A stretch of 64,000 nucleotides of DNA from Gonatopus flavifemur (GCA_018340375.1 JAFFJZ010000004.1:49578001-49642000), one strand, 5' to 3'; shown: positions 11,093 through 22,931, numbered from the stretch's first letter. Numbers and translations: made by a program. The notes: generated from the letters alone by a model not told the origin.

Positions 11093-13452
11093 ATGTCATT
11101 CACTTCAACACGGACAGAGTTGTTTGATATCTCACGGGACGTGAAGAGTGCCTCACGTGATGCAAAAATTAATCACCTAAAAAGTTACGTCATCAATTAC
11201 TTACACATAAAAGAAGATGAGGATATGAAACACATCGGACGACAGGTTACATCGTTTGGTTTAAGTATATTTGATAAGTACGATAAAGCTTCCCGAAAAT
11301 TGAAGATTTTTCTCGACAGGAATGAAAAACGGCTCAACGGAATAGTCAAATTTTCAATCATTAAAATGCCCAATAAAACAAACAAGAAGGGTGGTCGTCC
11401 TACTTCATCATTCGAAAATTCGACCATCAAAACAAAACGCAGAAAAGCGAGTGAACTATGTAAAACTAAGTCAACTGCAGAATTGTCTTTGGCCTTACAA
11501 ATGAAATTACGTTCTGAAGGCCGTCATACGGCAGCTAAAATAGTGCAAGAAGCTTGTTCAGTATCCGGTAATATACCACACATGGTCAAGAAGAATGTTA
11601 AAAACATAACTTCTTACACTGACGATGAAGCCTGAGCTCTGATTGTAGAGAATAAATCAACGAAGAATAAGTATCTGAATATGCGACATGGTGCGATAGA
11701 AAGAGGTGTGGATTTGTATCCTTCTTATCATAAGATATTGGACGCTAAGACTAGATGTTATCCTGGGAATGAATATATAACAGTCACTGATAGTACCGCA
11801 GAAGTAAAATTACAAGCTCTCCTCGATCATACTGCAACTCGTATAGTGAAGGTTAGTGAATCTGTTACTGGTATGCTGTCAATTGAGCAATTAGATAAAC
11901 TGACGCTGTTGTCAAAATGGGGATTTGATGGGAGTTCAGGTCATTCTCAATACAAACAGAAACCTAATAGCTCCGAAAGCATGTTCAGTGATGGTAATCT
12001 ATTTGTAACTTCTTTTGTTCCTTTGGAACTGAATGTCTTGCAATCTGACTTGACGAAGAAAATAATTTGGAAAAACCCACGTTCATCGTCAACGAGATTC
12101 TGTCGCCCAATAAGGATACAATTGATAAAGGAAACAACTGAAGTGACTAAAGAAGAGAAACAATACATAGAGAATCAGATCAATAATCTCGTGCTTTCCA
12201 AAGTATTATGTCCTGTGGGTGATGTGAGTGTTACTCATAAAATGGCACTGACTGTGATAGACGGAAAAGTTTGCAACGCGATCACATCAACCGCATCTGC
12301 GCAAACTTGTAATATTTGTGGTGCTACGCCCAAAAAAATGAATAATATTTAAGTAGTCTCTACAAGAACAGTCGATCAATGCAATCTTCAATTCGGATTA
12401 TCTTCTCTCCATGCTTGGATAAGGTTTTTTGGATTGCCCTTGCACATTTGTTATCGTTTACCCATTCAGAAGTGGCAGATTCGAAGTGTCGCAGACAAGG
12501 ATTCATCCTCCCAAAGAAAAAAAATTATACAAAATAGATTTAGGAGTGAATGGGATTGCTCATTGACATGCCTATACCTCGAGGAAGCGGAACCACCAAT
12601 GATGGCAATACTGCAATTCTTCGAACACGCGTCCACATCATCTGAAATCACAGGGATGGATTTAAAAGTTATTAAAAGATTCCGCGTAATATTGCAAACA
12701 ATCTCTGGTGGTTTTTCTATCAATGTTGAGGCCTTTGCTAAGTACCCAGCCAGCAAAGTGCTTCCAAATTCACGTTTCCGCTACTAGCAGTGCTAGTGGG
12801 AGCAACGTGATAGCTTTTCCATTACCGTGAGACTGCATGCTACCATAATATATATATGATTCAATTTATAACGTAGCACTACCTCAGCGCTACCAATATT
12901 ATCCGGAAGCGCTACCATGTAGTGCTCCTAGTAAAAATACTACCAAGTCGCTCCTATTTCCATACATAAATGAAACCATATGTGTACACAAGATTTTTAA
13001 CTGTATAAGTGAATGGTAGTCACACTGCCAGAAGCGCTGCCTTGATTTTGTTGGCTGGGTATGTACATGATACGGCTGAACTGTATGTTCATGAGTATAA
13101 TTAGTATCCTATGTCAGCATCAGTCCATAAGGTGCTTGTTCATGGGTCTGGTATCATAGAACATGCTGACTTACCAATTGGTGAATTATCTGAGGAAGCC
13201 CAAGAGGCTCGGAACAAAGATTGCACATATTATAAAGAACATAATACAAGAAAATCTTCAAGACTTTTAACCAATCTAGACCTTTCACACATGCTACTGA
13301 TATCATCAGATCCGTGGATTCTCTCTTTACGGAGATTGCCCCAAAAGAAGAATAAATCTTTTTGGCCAGAAGTCCTTGCACTTCTACAAGATCCGCAGAC
13401 ACTGTTGGCCAAGGAACATTCGAACATTGAATATGAAGGAAAATTTGTGTGA
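11093..13452 (+). pseudogene. Transib/RAG1-like transposase, decayed copy
   Basis: This is homologous to 161-2070. Landmarks are KKGGRPTSSF (about 11385-11410, AT-hook-like), YPSYHKILDAK, KWGFDGSSGHSQYKQ (about 11917-11960, first Asp), SSTRFCRPIR (about 12085-12115), CNICGATPK (about 12310-12336), GLSSLHAWIRFF (about 12397-12433), GSGTTNDGNTA in a shifted frame (about 12580-12615), and GELSEEAQEARNKD (about 13180-13220). Lesions are TGA at 11633-11635 where copy A has Leu, TAA at 12350-12352, frameshifts around 12550-12620, and a 315-bp MITE inserted at 12745. The coding start at 11093 (ATG) is kept because the N-terminal region is open from there. The copy is clearly dead, so this element would have needed transposase supplied in trans once damaged. 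Confidence 0.66.
12745..13059. mobile_element. 315-bp MITE (CCCAGCC ends, TA duplication) in transposase
   Basis: It starts CCCAGCCAGCAAAG, ends TTTTGTTGGCTGGG, and is flanked by TA (12743-12744 and 13060-13061). Inside are repeated gcgctacc / ggtagcgc-like motifs on both strands. It splits the Transib transposase reading frame, so it inserted after that copy was in place. Related material with the same start lies at 57848. Confidence 0.75.
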
Positions 13453-13675
13453 AATGATACAAGAAATGAAGAATAAAAAACCTTGAAAAAAATTTTAAAA
13501 AAGACAATAAAAAAAGAATAATTAAATAAATTTTGAAAATAAAAAAAAGTGTTTTCAAAGTCCAATTTACAATCTTCACGCGGTAAAACACGTAAGTGAA
13601 TTGGAAGATCAAAAGTAATGTATCATTGGCATCATATATAATTCAGCACAAGATTTTGAAGGAAAATCTGAACCC

Positions 13676-13835
13676 AGATTCGTATTCGGCGGCTTCCAAA
13701 AACTGTCCGGAAACGGGTTTCAGGCAAATCGGAATCATTTTGACATTTACGTCCGTCATATTGAATTTGCCATCTTGAATTCTGAAAATCTGACTGCAGA
13801 TTCGTAATCACCGATCCCCAAAACCCCTGAGTCCA
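13676..13835. repeat. Single 120-bp subterminal repeat unit of Transib
   Basis: CAGATTCGT blocks at 13676 and 13797 are 121 bp apart, with the same GTCCGTCATATTG and CCCCAAAACCCC landmarks as the array at 2562-3068. Here the array is contracted to one unit plus the start of a second. Confidence 0.75.
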
Positions 13836-16161
13836 GAACAATGCATGAATCAGACCACGCCTTATAGTTTTGAGCACTTTTTGTGGATTTCGACCCACTG
13901 TGGACTGCATCCATACCTGTTTTCCAGTGTCTGATCCAATCAACAGCGAAAAATAATGCTTCTACCCTGCAAGATTCAATTCGTGGAGAATGTAATAGCG
14001 ATATTCTCAATTTAATTGACAATGTAGATGATAATCTTACGGACAGAGATATTTACAGATCGTTGAAGAAAGAACATAAACAATTTTCCCTTGAAGAATT
14101 ACAATATAATATTGATGGTTATGCTCTGGATGGAAAATTGATAATTCCAATAGAATTCTGGACAAAATATTGGTCTGAAAAGGAAGGAACAAATATTATC
14201 CGACTCAATAAAGGATGGCAAGATACATTCAATACTCATTTCGAAAAGGATTATCCTCTTTGTGACTCATCTTACTCATGGCACAGATGTTATGACAATT
14301 TTAAAAAACGTCCCTGCTATTTGCATATTGAGGCGAAGTGCAAAAATTCTTCATGTACTGTTTTCAAATTCATTAGCGTTTTTCCAATATCTCAACCGCA
14401 GTCGAACATATCGGTGCTAATATTTATTCAGAACGAATTGAAACACGCGAAAAAGGAGACGCATCGAAGATTTATTCAAGGTGACGGACGTAAAGAAATC
14501 CGGCAATTGATGGAAGGAACTGCACCGACAACATATGTTGAAAAAAATTTGACACAAGTAGCCAAAATATATCCAGATGCCTTGAGATATGGAAATTTGA
14601 ACCATGCTCCCAATGAGATGATTATGCAAAAAATTAGTAGTGAAGGGAATAGGATGAGATTCACTCTAGATAAAAATCCGGTGATCGCTTTGGTTCAATT
14701 GTCGCGTGAATATGGAAGTTCTTGGTCCGGGGAGGAATGTTCAGGGTACATTCAAGAGATCTCCATAAAACCGCTGAAAATAACATTGTTCACCGAACGG
14801 ATAATAAGGTATTTGTTGACTTTGAAACGGGATCCAATTTTTTGTCATTTTGATAGCACTGGTTCTGTTATATCCCGCCCAATCACTCCCAAATCAGAAG
14901 AAAATCTATTATACACTCCGAAGAGCCAGGGCTGCGGAGTCGAAGCTTTCACACAGCCGACTCCGGACCATTCAAAATTTCCGACCCCGACTCCGGCTCT
15001 AGTGTTTATTCCCATGAATAAAAATTTCAAAAAAACCAAACTTGGACATAGGATATACATTATTCGTTATCGAGGTTTTCCGACCTGTGTTTCAATATTT
15101 TATTTATTGATATATTATTCAAGTTCAATTCGCTCAATATGTCGAGGCTAAAATGCAGACAATTAACAGACTTCCAAGTCGTAACTAATTTTGATGTTCT
15201 ATTACAAAATTGTATGCATGAATTATTTCTCCCATCAACATTGTTCGACAGATATAAATATTCCAAATGTTAGGAAAAAACTTTGGCAACAACTTTTGAC
15301 AAACAATGTCCTCTAAAACTTTCATTCATGAACCGTTGATCTGATGCGGTACATAAATTTGTATGTTTTTATATGCAGCAGCTTATTGAACAATTAGAAC
15401 CAACAGGGTGGATGAAAAAGCACGTTTCTTGATTATTTCAAAATATAATAAACACAAGAATCAATGAATGAAAAATATTTTATTTCTGAATGTTTTCATT
15501 GTTCACTGTAAAAAATAAATGTGGGATATTTAACCAAAAATATTCCATCATGAATAGGGAACTTGACATCCTGATTTGGTAGAAATTGCCCTTACTTTTC
15601 GAAGGATTCAACGCCCAAAAAACAGAATAGTTCCTCAAAATGGAGGAACAATCCCCTATTTGTGATGGAAAAATAATTCTCCCACGACCAGGGGATGGAA
15701 TCCGCCATTAAAGTGAGGATTAACTCCCCATATTTTCTCTAGTGTTTGTAAATCTGTCACATTCCTGATAACATCAGTGAATCAACACAATCTGCGAATG
15801 ATTCTCAAACAACTCCAAAACGATTTCCGTTCTGGTAATAAGGATAAGTGCAATATAAATCTATTAAGCAAATTAGCATGGAGTGATAGCAAGATTCGTT
15901 GGAAACGAGCAGTATGGAGCTTTTTGAATAATTAGGTAATAATTGAGGACTTATCTTTCATTTGAAACTTGAAATTAAATGGGCGGTATTGGTGCACAGT
16001 TTACAAGCAGAACTAGGCTAGGGTTCCATCCGTAGGAATATAAGAATACGCAGGGGGAAATACATAATAAAAAAATAGAAATAACAATAGATTCATATAA
16101 TAAAACCTATGAGATACATGTATACTGAAGATTATTGTATAGATTACACACTTACTTACTA

Positions 16162-16632
16162 CACAGAAAAAAGTATTTCTTTGGATCTAACAAATTGTTA
16201 TTTGAATAGGTTCAAAAAATATTTCTTTGACGGAAATGAATATTTTTTTCATCAAAAAAATGTATTATTTGATCTTTCTCCCAAGTAATAAATTTGTTCG
16301 TACTCTCTGAATCTGAATCAGTGGAATTTCACTGGATTGCAGTGATAAACATACCACTGCGAACCAGTGCATGTACACTGCGAATCAGTGAGTATTCACT
16401 GATTTTTACAGTGAAATACGACTAATTGTAATCAGTGAAAGGAACATCCAACTGCAGAATCAGCGACTATTGATGATGCAGTGGAATTCAACTGATTGAA
16501 ATTAGTGGTATACTTAAAACTGTGGAATCAGTCGAATTCCACCGATTTAGATTTAGAGAGTATCAAAGAAATATTCATTTGGACGTATTCAAATAACAAT
16601 TTCTTCAGTTTAAAAAAATGCTTTTTTCTGTG
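16162..16632. mobile_element. 471-bp MITE with CACAGAAAAAAG ends
   Basis: The ends are CACAGAAAAAAGTATTTCTTTG and CAAAGAAATAT...CTTTTTTCTGTG, flanked by TA (16160-16161, 16633-16634). Arms of about 45 bp share AACAAnTTGTTATTTGAATA. The middle contains many CAGTG/CACTG words (16310-16550). TA duplication suggests Tc1/mariner mobilisation. Confidence 0.65.
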
Positions 16633-17122
16633 TATATAATGTAATGAATTTGTTTGAAGGCATAATCAGTTCAACTACATACGTGATATCTCTTACTATT
16701 TATTATAGCTATTCCTATTTGTATTATGCATGTAATAAAAACTTCTCTCAGTGTAAAGGAGGGGAGTGGATTGCAAACTTGTAATACTGATAAGAAGAGA
16801 GATAAATCCCACACAGCAAATCAGTTCAGAAAGAGTGCGAAGAGAATTCAATTTGAATTCAATATGAATTCTTAAGAATTCTTCTTCTACTCCTATGCCG
16901 TATACTTATATGGGATTTCAGTGCTGCAACAACCTCAGCTCTCCCTGCAGAAACGAAATCATTCAGAACGATTGATAGTGCAAATCTCTGATGAAAAATG
17001 ATTCGAACTTATTTGTAATCATTTGAGTCTGAAACGGGAAATTTGAGTCTGAAATGAGAGATGTACTAATTCGAAATTTGTACATTTCTCATTGGAAAAA
17101 TTTAATTTTGATAAGAATCAAT

Positions 17123-17684
17123 CCAGCAAAAAATCTGGAATGGAAAAGAATTGGAAAAGAATAGGAAAATCGAATGGGGGCCAAATCAACGAAAAACCAA
17201 ATCAACGAAACCGTTAGTTGGAAAGAATGCGACATCATACATCATACATCTCTTCCTTTTCAACCAATGGTTTCGTTGATTTGTCCTTTCGTTGATTCGG
17301 CCCCCATCCGGAAAATCCTATTTTGAGTTCTTTTCAATTCGAAGTTTGTATCAAAAGAATAGAAAGAAATAGAAATATTTGGATTGTAATTCTGTGTTTG
17401 GAATTCAGTTGCTATTCTTCTCTGAAGTCTTGCCCTAGAATCGAAAATCGCGATACCAGTGTCATCAACAACATATTCATTCACAACATAGCAGTTGTAT
17501 TCTGAATTTGACATTAGAAACATTAAACTTGAACAGCACGTTTGGAATAAGATTTCACTTGGAATATGTTAGAATAGACAAGAATAGAATTTTTTCAAAA
17601 TGAATTCTATGACATCAAAAATCGAATACAAATTCTTCAATCTCAATTCTTCTCTATTCTTTTCAATTCAAGATTTTTTGCTGG
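17123..17684. mobile_element. About 560-bp foldback MITE (CCAGCAAAAAATC ends)
   Basis: The left end CCAGCAAAAAATCTGGAATG pairs with the right end CAATTCAAGATTTTTTGCTGG. A smaller inverted repeat around 17175-17308 (GGGGGCCAAATCAACGAAA ... TTTCGTTGATTTG, CGGCCCCC) is nested inside. Confidence 0.55.
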
Positions 17685-20496
17685 GAATTCTTTGAATGAT
17701 CTCAGTTTGACGGGGACGTTACATTCCCACTTACAGATGTTCTATGACTCTCTTTCTCCATTCTCATACCTTTATATTTCCATTGATATGAAGAATTATA
17801 GCACCTTCTTACCGAACAGATCATGAAAACAAACACATCAATTCCTACTCTCATTTCTTGATTTATCTTATTTAAGTCAACAGAGAATTCCATGCATTTG
17901 ATTTCGAAACATTACACTTTGAACTTCGAATCAACGTGCAGAAATACATTGTCCATAAATTCACATATGGATTCCTCGTACGTGTTGGAGAAAAATTGAA
18001 AAAATTTTTTGCATGCAAATTTCATCCCTCAACTGATGCACCTGAGATCCATAAGAGTTCATTATGGAACCACTGTTGGAATCTATTACACTGAGAAAAA
18101 AATTAGCTTAATCAGAAGAACATATTTTTTTCTTATCTCAAGAAAATGTGTACTTGGAGTAAGAAAATTTTGTCTATATCACACTGTATAGTTTCAAACT
18201 GAGTGAAGAAAGTTTTTTTCGAAGAAAATCGATCGGACTCGGTCAGACCAATATTTTCTTAGTTAAAGATTTTTTTTCTCTCAATGTAATATGAGTTTAT
18301 TACAATTGAATGATCAGAAGATTGAATATGTGTATTTTCAAGAATGAGTCAAAGGGATGAAAATATATTCCAAAGAGCACACGAAGTTCTCTGAATGTTT
18401 TAGAAACATAGCCTAGGTTCTGCGAGTCTTAACCTCCAAAAGCACATATTTTTACAGCATTTTCACTTTTAATGCAGCAAAACACGTTCTGAAAACGTTC
18501 TTTTCATATACTACAGGACGTTCTCGTAATATTTTTCTAACGTACTTCCATGAAAACTAACTATTTTTATAAGGAGTCGAAAGTGGAGTCGGAGTCGATG
18601 AAATAACATTCGACTCCGACTCCCCTTTCGACTCCATCCATCATTCCACGACTCCTCGACTCCGACTCGGACTCCAAAGCCCTGCGAAGAGCAGAAGGGC
18701 TAAACCAATTTTTTATTACGCGTTGATACTGCCAGGGAGTCACAAATATGGGCCTCTACCTATCGCTGAATTCATCTCTGAAATCCATGATGTGCCTTCC
18801 ATCACATCGTTCCTAATGAAATTCAATCACACCATCAAAAGTTCAACGGATCGGGTAATCATAAAAAAGATTGAAGTTGATTCCAGTTTGGCCCTGATAC
18901 AAGCTTCTTTATTGGGTTTCAATAATATGAGTTCAGCCAAATATCTAGATCTCACTTACGAATTTTTAGCAAATGAAGATTCTGAAGTATCATCCAAGAC
19001 ACTGACCGTTATTCATATTTGTTCTACACTTTTATTACGAACAGTATTGAGGAAAATCAAATTACTATCTCCAGATGAATCAATACGGTTCCTAGCTGGC
19101 GCTGCTGTTTCCAAACTATTGCACTGTGAAACCATAAATTCAGCTGGAGTCATTATGTCAGATGTAATGAAAGTGTTTGGATTAAAAAGTGAAACTTCCG
19201 ATTTTGATAACAGTTTGAAGAATTTGAGAAACACCGCTGTCATTTCATGTGGGGCGTCAGATGATGATGAGGATGAAGAAGTAAAAACTGATAATTTTCT
19301 TGATGAAGGAAGTCATTCAACAGACTACACAACTGATTAAAACCCAATATTGAGGCATGAATCACCTTTCTTTCGATACTTCAATGGGATTTACATTTCT
19401 ATCTTAGAGGACATCACATCATCTAATAAAGGTAAGGTAATCCTTGGTTACAGTAAACTACGGGGTGGAAATAAAAGCATTCCTTATAACAAAAATAGAA
19501 GACTTCTTACCAGAACCCAAATAAAAAAGACGCGGAATATATTCATCCCTCCTAACAAATTAAAAAAACGACAGGTTGGGAAAATCCCGAAAAAAAGTGA
19601 TTTTGAAAAGGAACAAATTTGGTACTAGCGCAAATAGACGTCAAATTATCAAACCGACACAACGGAAGATGCTGCTTGAAAACCAGCGTAGACAAAATAA
19701 CGATCATTTATATCTTCAGAAATTGTCTGCTTTGAAGGAACTGATGTTACCAATGAAAAACAATATCAATCAGAAACGGAGTAATTTGCAATTAACTAAG
19801 AAAGAAAATGAGTATTATTACCAAGCGCTTTTAAACTATTTACATGGATATATTCTACCATACTTCCCTTCATGGTCAGGAACTATAATAAATCAGTTCA
19901 ATATGGTACGAGATAGCAATGCACCGGTGGAAAATCTGTTTAGAATATTGAAAAAAGACGTTCTTCAAGGCAGAAAACATATGCCTCCACTGAACTTTAT
20001 CGATACCTTAGAATCGATTCTGGAAGGTAGATTACTAAGACGTCAAACAGATTTATCCACAGAACGGCAAAGGAGAAGTATTGTGAAAAAACGATATACC
20101 CCTGAATTATCTGAAGAAGTCTGGGTAGATGGTAAGAAGAAAAAATACGAATCTACCAAAAGATACTTCAGAATTCCGAAGTATGAAGATAATATACCGA
20201 CGTATAGTACAAAAAAAAATTTATCAATAAAATCGACGACTGAATTGAAAGAAGTTTCAATTCGAAAATATGGAGGAAACTCCAGTCTTCCCACACAAGA
20301 CGGGAACAATGATTTGAAGCAGTCCTATGATATTCAACACGACGTAGAGGGAAGTGTTGACACCGCTGCGAATATGGATTCGGTGGAAATTTCCGTTACG
20401 ACCGAAAACAATGATGATGATATTCTGAACTATGAGCTGGCAACGGACTCCAATATTACAGGAAATTCGAAAGAGGAATTTATACGAAAACCATGA

Positions 20497-21311
20497 GATA
20501 ATATAAAACATTATCCGGAATATGATGAAAAGGAATCCTTTCCAATTTTCGATTTCATTATCGATAAATATACATTGAAAACGCTTCTTGGAAACCAGGA
20601 AGTTGAGAATAATGTGATTGACGCGTTTTTATCAATCATACATTACAAAAATAATGTGGAACTGATTATTTATTTTGATACAAAATTCGCAGTGCGGTTA
20701 ACGAATAAACGGAGAAGAGCTGTCGGTTTCACTAGATGGGCGAGAGAAGTGAAGGCCTGGGAGTACAAATTTTGGCTAATACCAGTTTGGCATCAACGGC
20801 ATCGGACATTGATGTTAATAGATTTTTCAGAACAGTTATTTGTATATATTGATTCCCTACATGGTAAACTACCGGGGGAATTTATGAATCAAATTCATGA
20901 TTACATGGAAGAAGTGATGATTGATACGGATATTGAGATGAACTGGGAACGGTGGGCATTATGGACTCCAAAAGACGTGTCTCATCAAGGAGGGACTCTG
21001 GATTGTGGGATTCATCTCTTAGTTTGGAGCTACATCGATTACTGACTGGTAATCAATTTGAATTCGACAATTCTGATATGAACCAAGCGAGGAAGTGGAT
21101 CATGAATGAACTTGTGGAGGATAAAAATTTAGACAAGCTGAGAGGAACTGCTTTCACGTACGATCCAGCTCCAGAAAAGAAGATCATAAAACGCGAGAAA
21201 TCAAAGGTGAAACTGATCGAGACGGCTGCGGCTGCAGGGTATCATGCGGAATGTTCTAATATCTTTGATTATTGCGCTGGATTGATAAAAGGGAAGTGTG
21301 AAGCTACTTGA
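20497..21311 (+). pseudogene. Ulp1/SENP-like C48 cysteine protease region of the transposon
   Basis: The same frame as the end of the transposase continues past TGA 20494-20496 into a Ulp1-type fold. EVENNVIDAFLSII (about 20600-20640) resembles the LNDxVIxxYL motif. WLIPVWHQRHRTLMLIDF (about 20775-20830) carries the catalytic His, YIDSLHG (about 20850-20870) the catalytic Asp, and HQGGTLDCGIHLL (about 20983-21020) the oxyanion Gln and catalytic Cys. The frame shifts near 21045 and runs on to about 21311 with a conserved-looking RKWIMNEL tail. Ulp1 proteases process SUMO-like proteins, and several transposon superfamilies (MULE, CACTA, KDZ/Zisupton) have captured them. The catalytic residues are intact even though the frame is broken. 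Confidence 0.6.
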
Positions 21312-21529
21312 TGTCCAATCAAATGTATTTCATTGGATTATGGAGGAGGTGGAGCAAAACATTGTTGAGCCGAATAAAAGATATTTTTTGTGGAACCGAA
21401 ATTTGCGGGAAGGAGCTAGCGACGGATTGATACGACTATGAACAAAGCAACGCACTGTGACGAAAAATAGTAGGTCCAACCTCGCGGCGAGTTTAGATAC
21501 GGCGAATCTCGCGATGAAGTTGACTCATA
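21312..21529. other. 3' flank of the Ulp1 transposon, to the LTR insertion point
   Basis: Short non-coding stretch following the protease. The retroelement LTR inserts at its end. I see no terminal repeat of the host transposon. Confidence 0.4.
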
Positions 21530-21830
21530 TGATATACTCCGTATATTTAGTTTATATATATATATATATCATGATATTTTTCTTTTTTATAGTTCAAAAC
21601 ATGAGGAATACTGATCAATACAGAATATTATGTGAAATTTCTTTCCAATAATGATTTAAGAATTTCCCTTCGCAACACTATTGAATTCACTTATGAGTTA
21701 CTGACCGATCATAGTTCGAATCAATGCAACGAACGGTACACTTACCGGCCACCTAAATGTCGCGCCGGGCAATAAAATGACTCAGGGTAAGCCCTGTGAA
21801 TATAATAGGCCTGCGCGGCGAAAGAACTTA
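21530..21830 (+). repeat. 5' LTR start (301 bp shared with the 3' LTR)
   Basis: TGATATACTCCGTATATTTA...GAACTTA is shared with 42236-42519 plus 53144-53168, with scattered mismatches. It contains AATAAA (about 21771). Similarity stops in a TA microsatellite, so this is either the whole LTR or only the first 300 bp of a longer one; the primer site lies far downstream at 26355. This copy is the empty-site reference for the CACTA-like insertion in the 3' LTR. Confidence 0.75.
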
Positions 21831-21848
21831 TGTATATATATATATATA

Positions 21849-22931
21849 CAGGGTGATTCAAAATTCCCGCACTCTTTTTTGGGAGTAGATTCCTGATGAA
21901 ATTCTAAAACGATTTGTCCTTTTGCACAATGCTCTCCGACGCATAATTTCGGAGATATAATTAATTAAAGTTGACTAATTATGAGGTGGATCCATCGGTC
22001 ATTCAGGAGCGTCATAACAGAACAAGAGAGGAAGGTGCTTGCAGAGGGCGCTCATACGATCAGCTGATCGGTATAATCGATACGATTGACCAACATACAA
22101 ATTGGTAAATTTTCTATGTAGAACGATTGAATTCGTCGACACTGTGGAAAAATTGATTATTGTCATGAATTCTTATCACGATATGCTGTAGGTGAAAGTA
22201 GTAATTTCAGTAATGATTTTTATTACGCAGACAAATGTAAAATAGTGTTATTTCGTAGGGATAGGGATTCAAGTGGGAGAAAAAAGTATAACTACTCGTT
22301 TTCAATCAGAATTTTAATGTAAAGAAGAAAACATGAGAATTTTCATTCATCCGATACCCAATTTGAACGGTTTGATTAGTACTACTTGTTTTCAATCAGA
22401 ATTTTCATGTAAAGAAGAAAACATGAGAATTTTCATTCATCCGATACCCAATTTGAACGGTTTGATTAGTACTACTAGTACTACTATATTATACTTTTTT
22501 CTCCCACTTGAATCCCTATCCCTACGAAATAACACTATTTTACATTTGTCTGCGTAATAAGAATCATTACTGAAATTACAACTTTCACCTACAGCATATC
22601 GTGATAAGAATTCATGACAATAATCAATTTTTCCACAGTGTCGACGAATTCAATCGTTCTACATAGAAAATTTACCAATTTGTATGTTGGTCAATCGTAT
22701 CGATTATACTGATCAGCTGATCGTATGAGCGCCCTCTGCAAGCACCTTACTCTCTTGTTCTGTTATGACGCTCCTGAATGACCGATGGATCCACCTCATA
22801 ATTAGTCAACTTTAATTAATTATATCTCCGAAATTATGCGTCGGAGAGCATTGTGCAAAAGGACAAATCGTTTTAGAATTTCATCAGGAATCTACTCCCA
22901 AAAAAGAGTGCGGGAATTTTGAATCACCCTG
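21849..22931. mobile_element. 1,083-bp palindromic MITE (CAGGGTGATTC ends)
   Basis: Arms of roughly 430 bp are nearly perfect inverted copies, from CAGGGTGATTCAAAATTCCC to GGGAATTTTGAATCACCCTG. It is flanked by TA on each side (21847-21848, 22932-22933). The central spacer contains a tandem duplication of about 95-100 bp (about 22293-22475, repeated aGAATTTTCATTCATCCGATACCC). TA duplication and the CAGGGTG start point to Tc1/mariner-type mobilisation. Confidence 0.85.

Larger units (their letters stand above)
9717..13902 (+). mobile_element. Complete Transib element, 4,186 bp, with RSS-like ends
   Basis: The terminal inverted repeats are 36 bp with three mismatches (9717-9752 and 13867-13902). 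Both start with CACAGTG. The flanking 5 bp are CACTG (9712-9716) and GACTG (13903-13907), a 5-bp target duplication with one change; Transib elements are known for 5-bp duplications. Inside are a decayed transposase (11093-13452), three nested MITEs (10530-10702, 10769-10983, 12745-13059) and the subterminal 120-bp repeat (13676-13835). The element sits inside the larger MULE/Ulp1 unit, because the transposase reading frame of that unit resumes right after it. Confidence 0.82.
14927..18684. mobile_element. hAT-type non-autonomous element, 3,758 bp
   Basis: The ends are CAGGGCTGCGGAGTC and its counterpart GGACTCCAAAGCCCTG, with GACTCCGACTCC-type runs near both ends (14930-15000, 18570-18680). 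The flanking 8 bp are CGAAGAGC on both sides (14919-14926, 18685-18692), a perfect duplication typical of hAT. No transposase is visible inside. The interior holds further MITEs (16162-16632, 17123-17684) and otherwise unassigned AT-rich DNA. Confidence 0.85.
13928..20496 (+). pseudogene. MULE/KDZ-type DDE transposase, split by a hAT element
   Basis: A large transposase-like protein is readable from a possible splice acceptor (ttttccag, ending 13927). Features in order are a region ending SSCTVFKFI with spaced Cys (about 14340-14370), FDSTGSVI (about 14849-14875, likely first catalytic Asp), IEVDSSLALIQASLLGF (about 18870-18920, likely second Asp), HICST (about 19013), a YLHGYILPYFPSW block (about 19838-19878) and APVENLFRILKKDVL (about 19922-19965, likely catalytic Glu). 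The hAT insertion at 14927-18684 interrupts the frame, which resumes in phase after one copy of the duplicated target is counted. Other lesions are TAA at 19338-19340, a frameshift near 19600, and TGA at 20494-20496. I recall similar proteins as MULE (NOF-like) or KDZ transposases in invertebrates, but I cannot decide between them. Confidence 0.5.

Noticed and set aside
16310..16550. Cluster of CAGTG/CACTG words as possible CACTA ends or RSS sites
   Set aside because: They sit inside the 471-bp MITE at 16162-16632, which has its own CACAGAAAA ends and TA duplication.
18085..18290. Possible foldback MITE (TGAGAAAAAAA ... TTTTTTTTCTCTCA)
   Set aside because: Pairing is limited to A/T-rich ends, without an inner arm or duplication.
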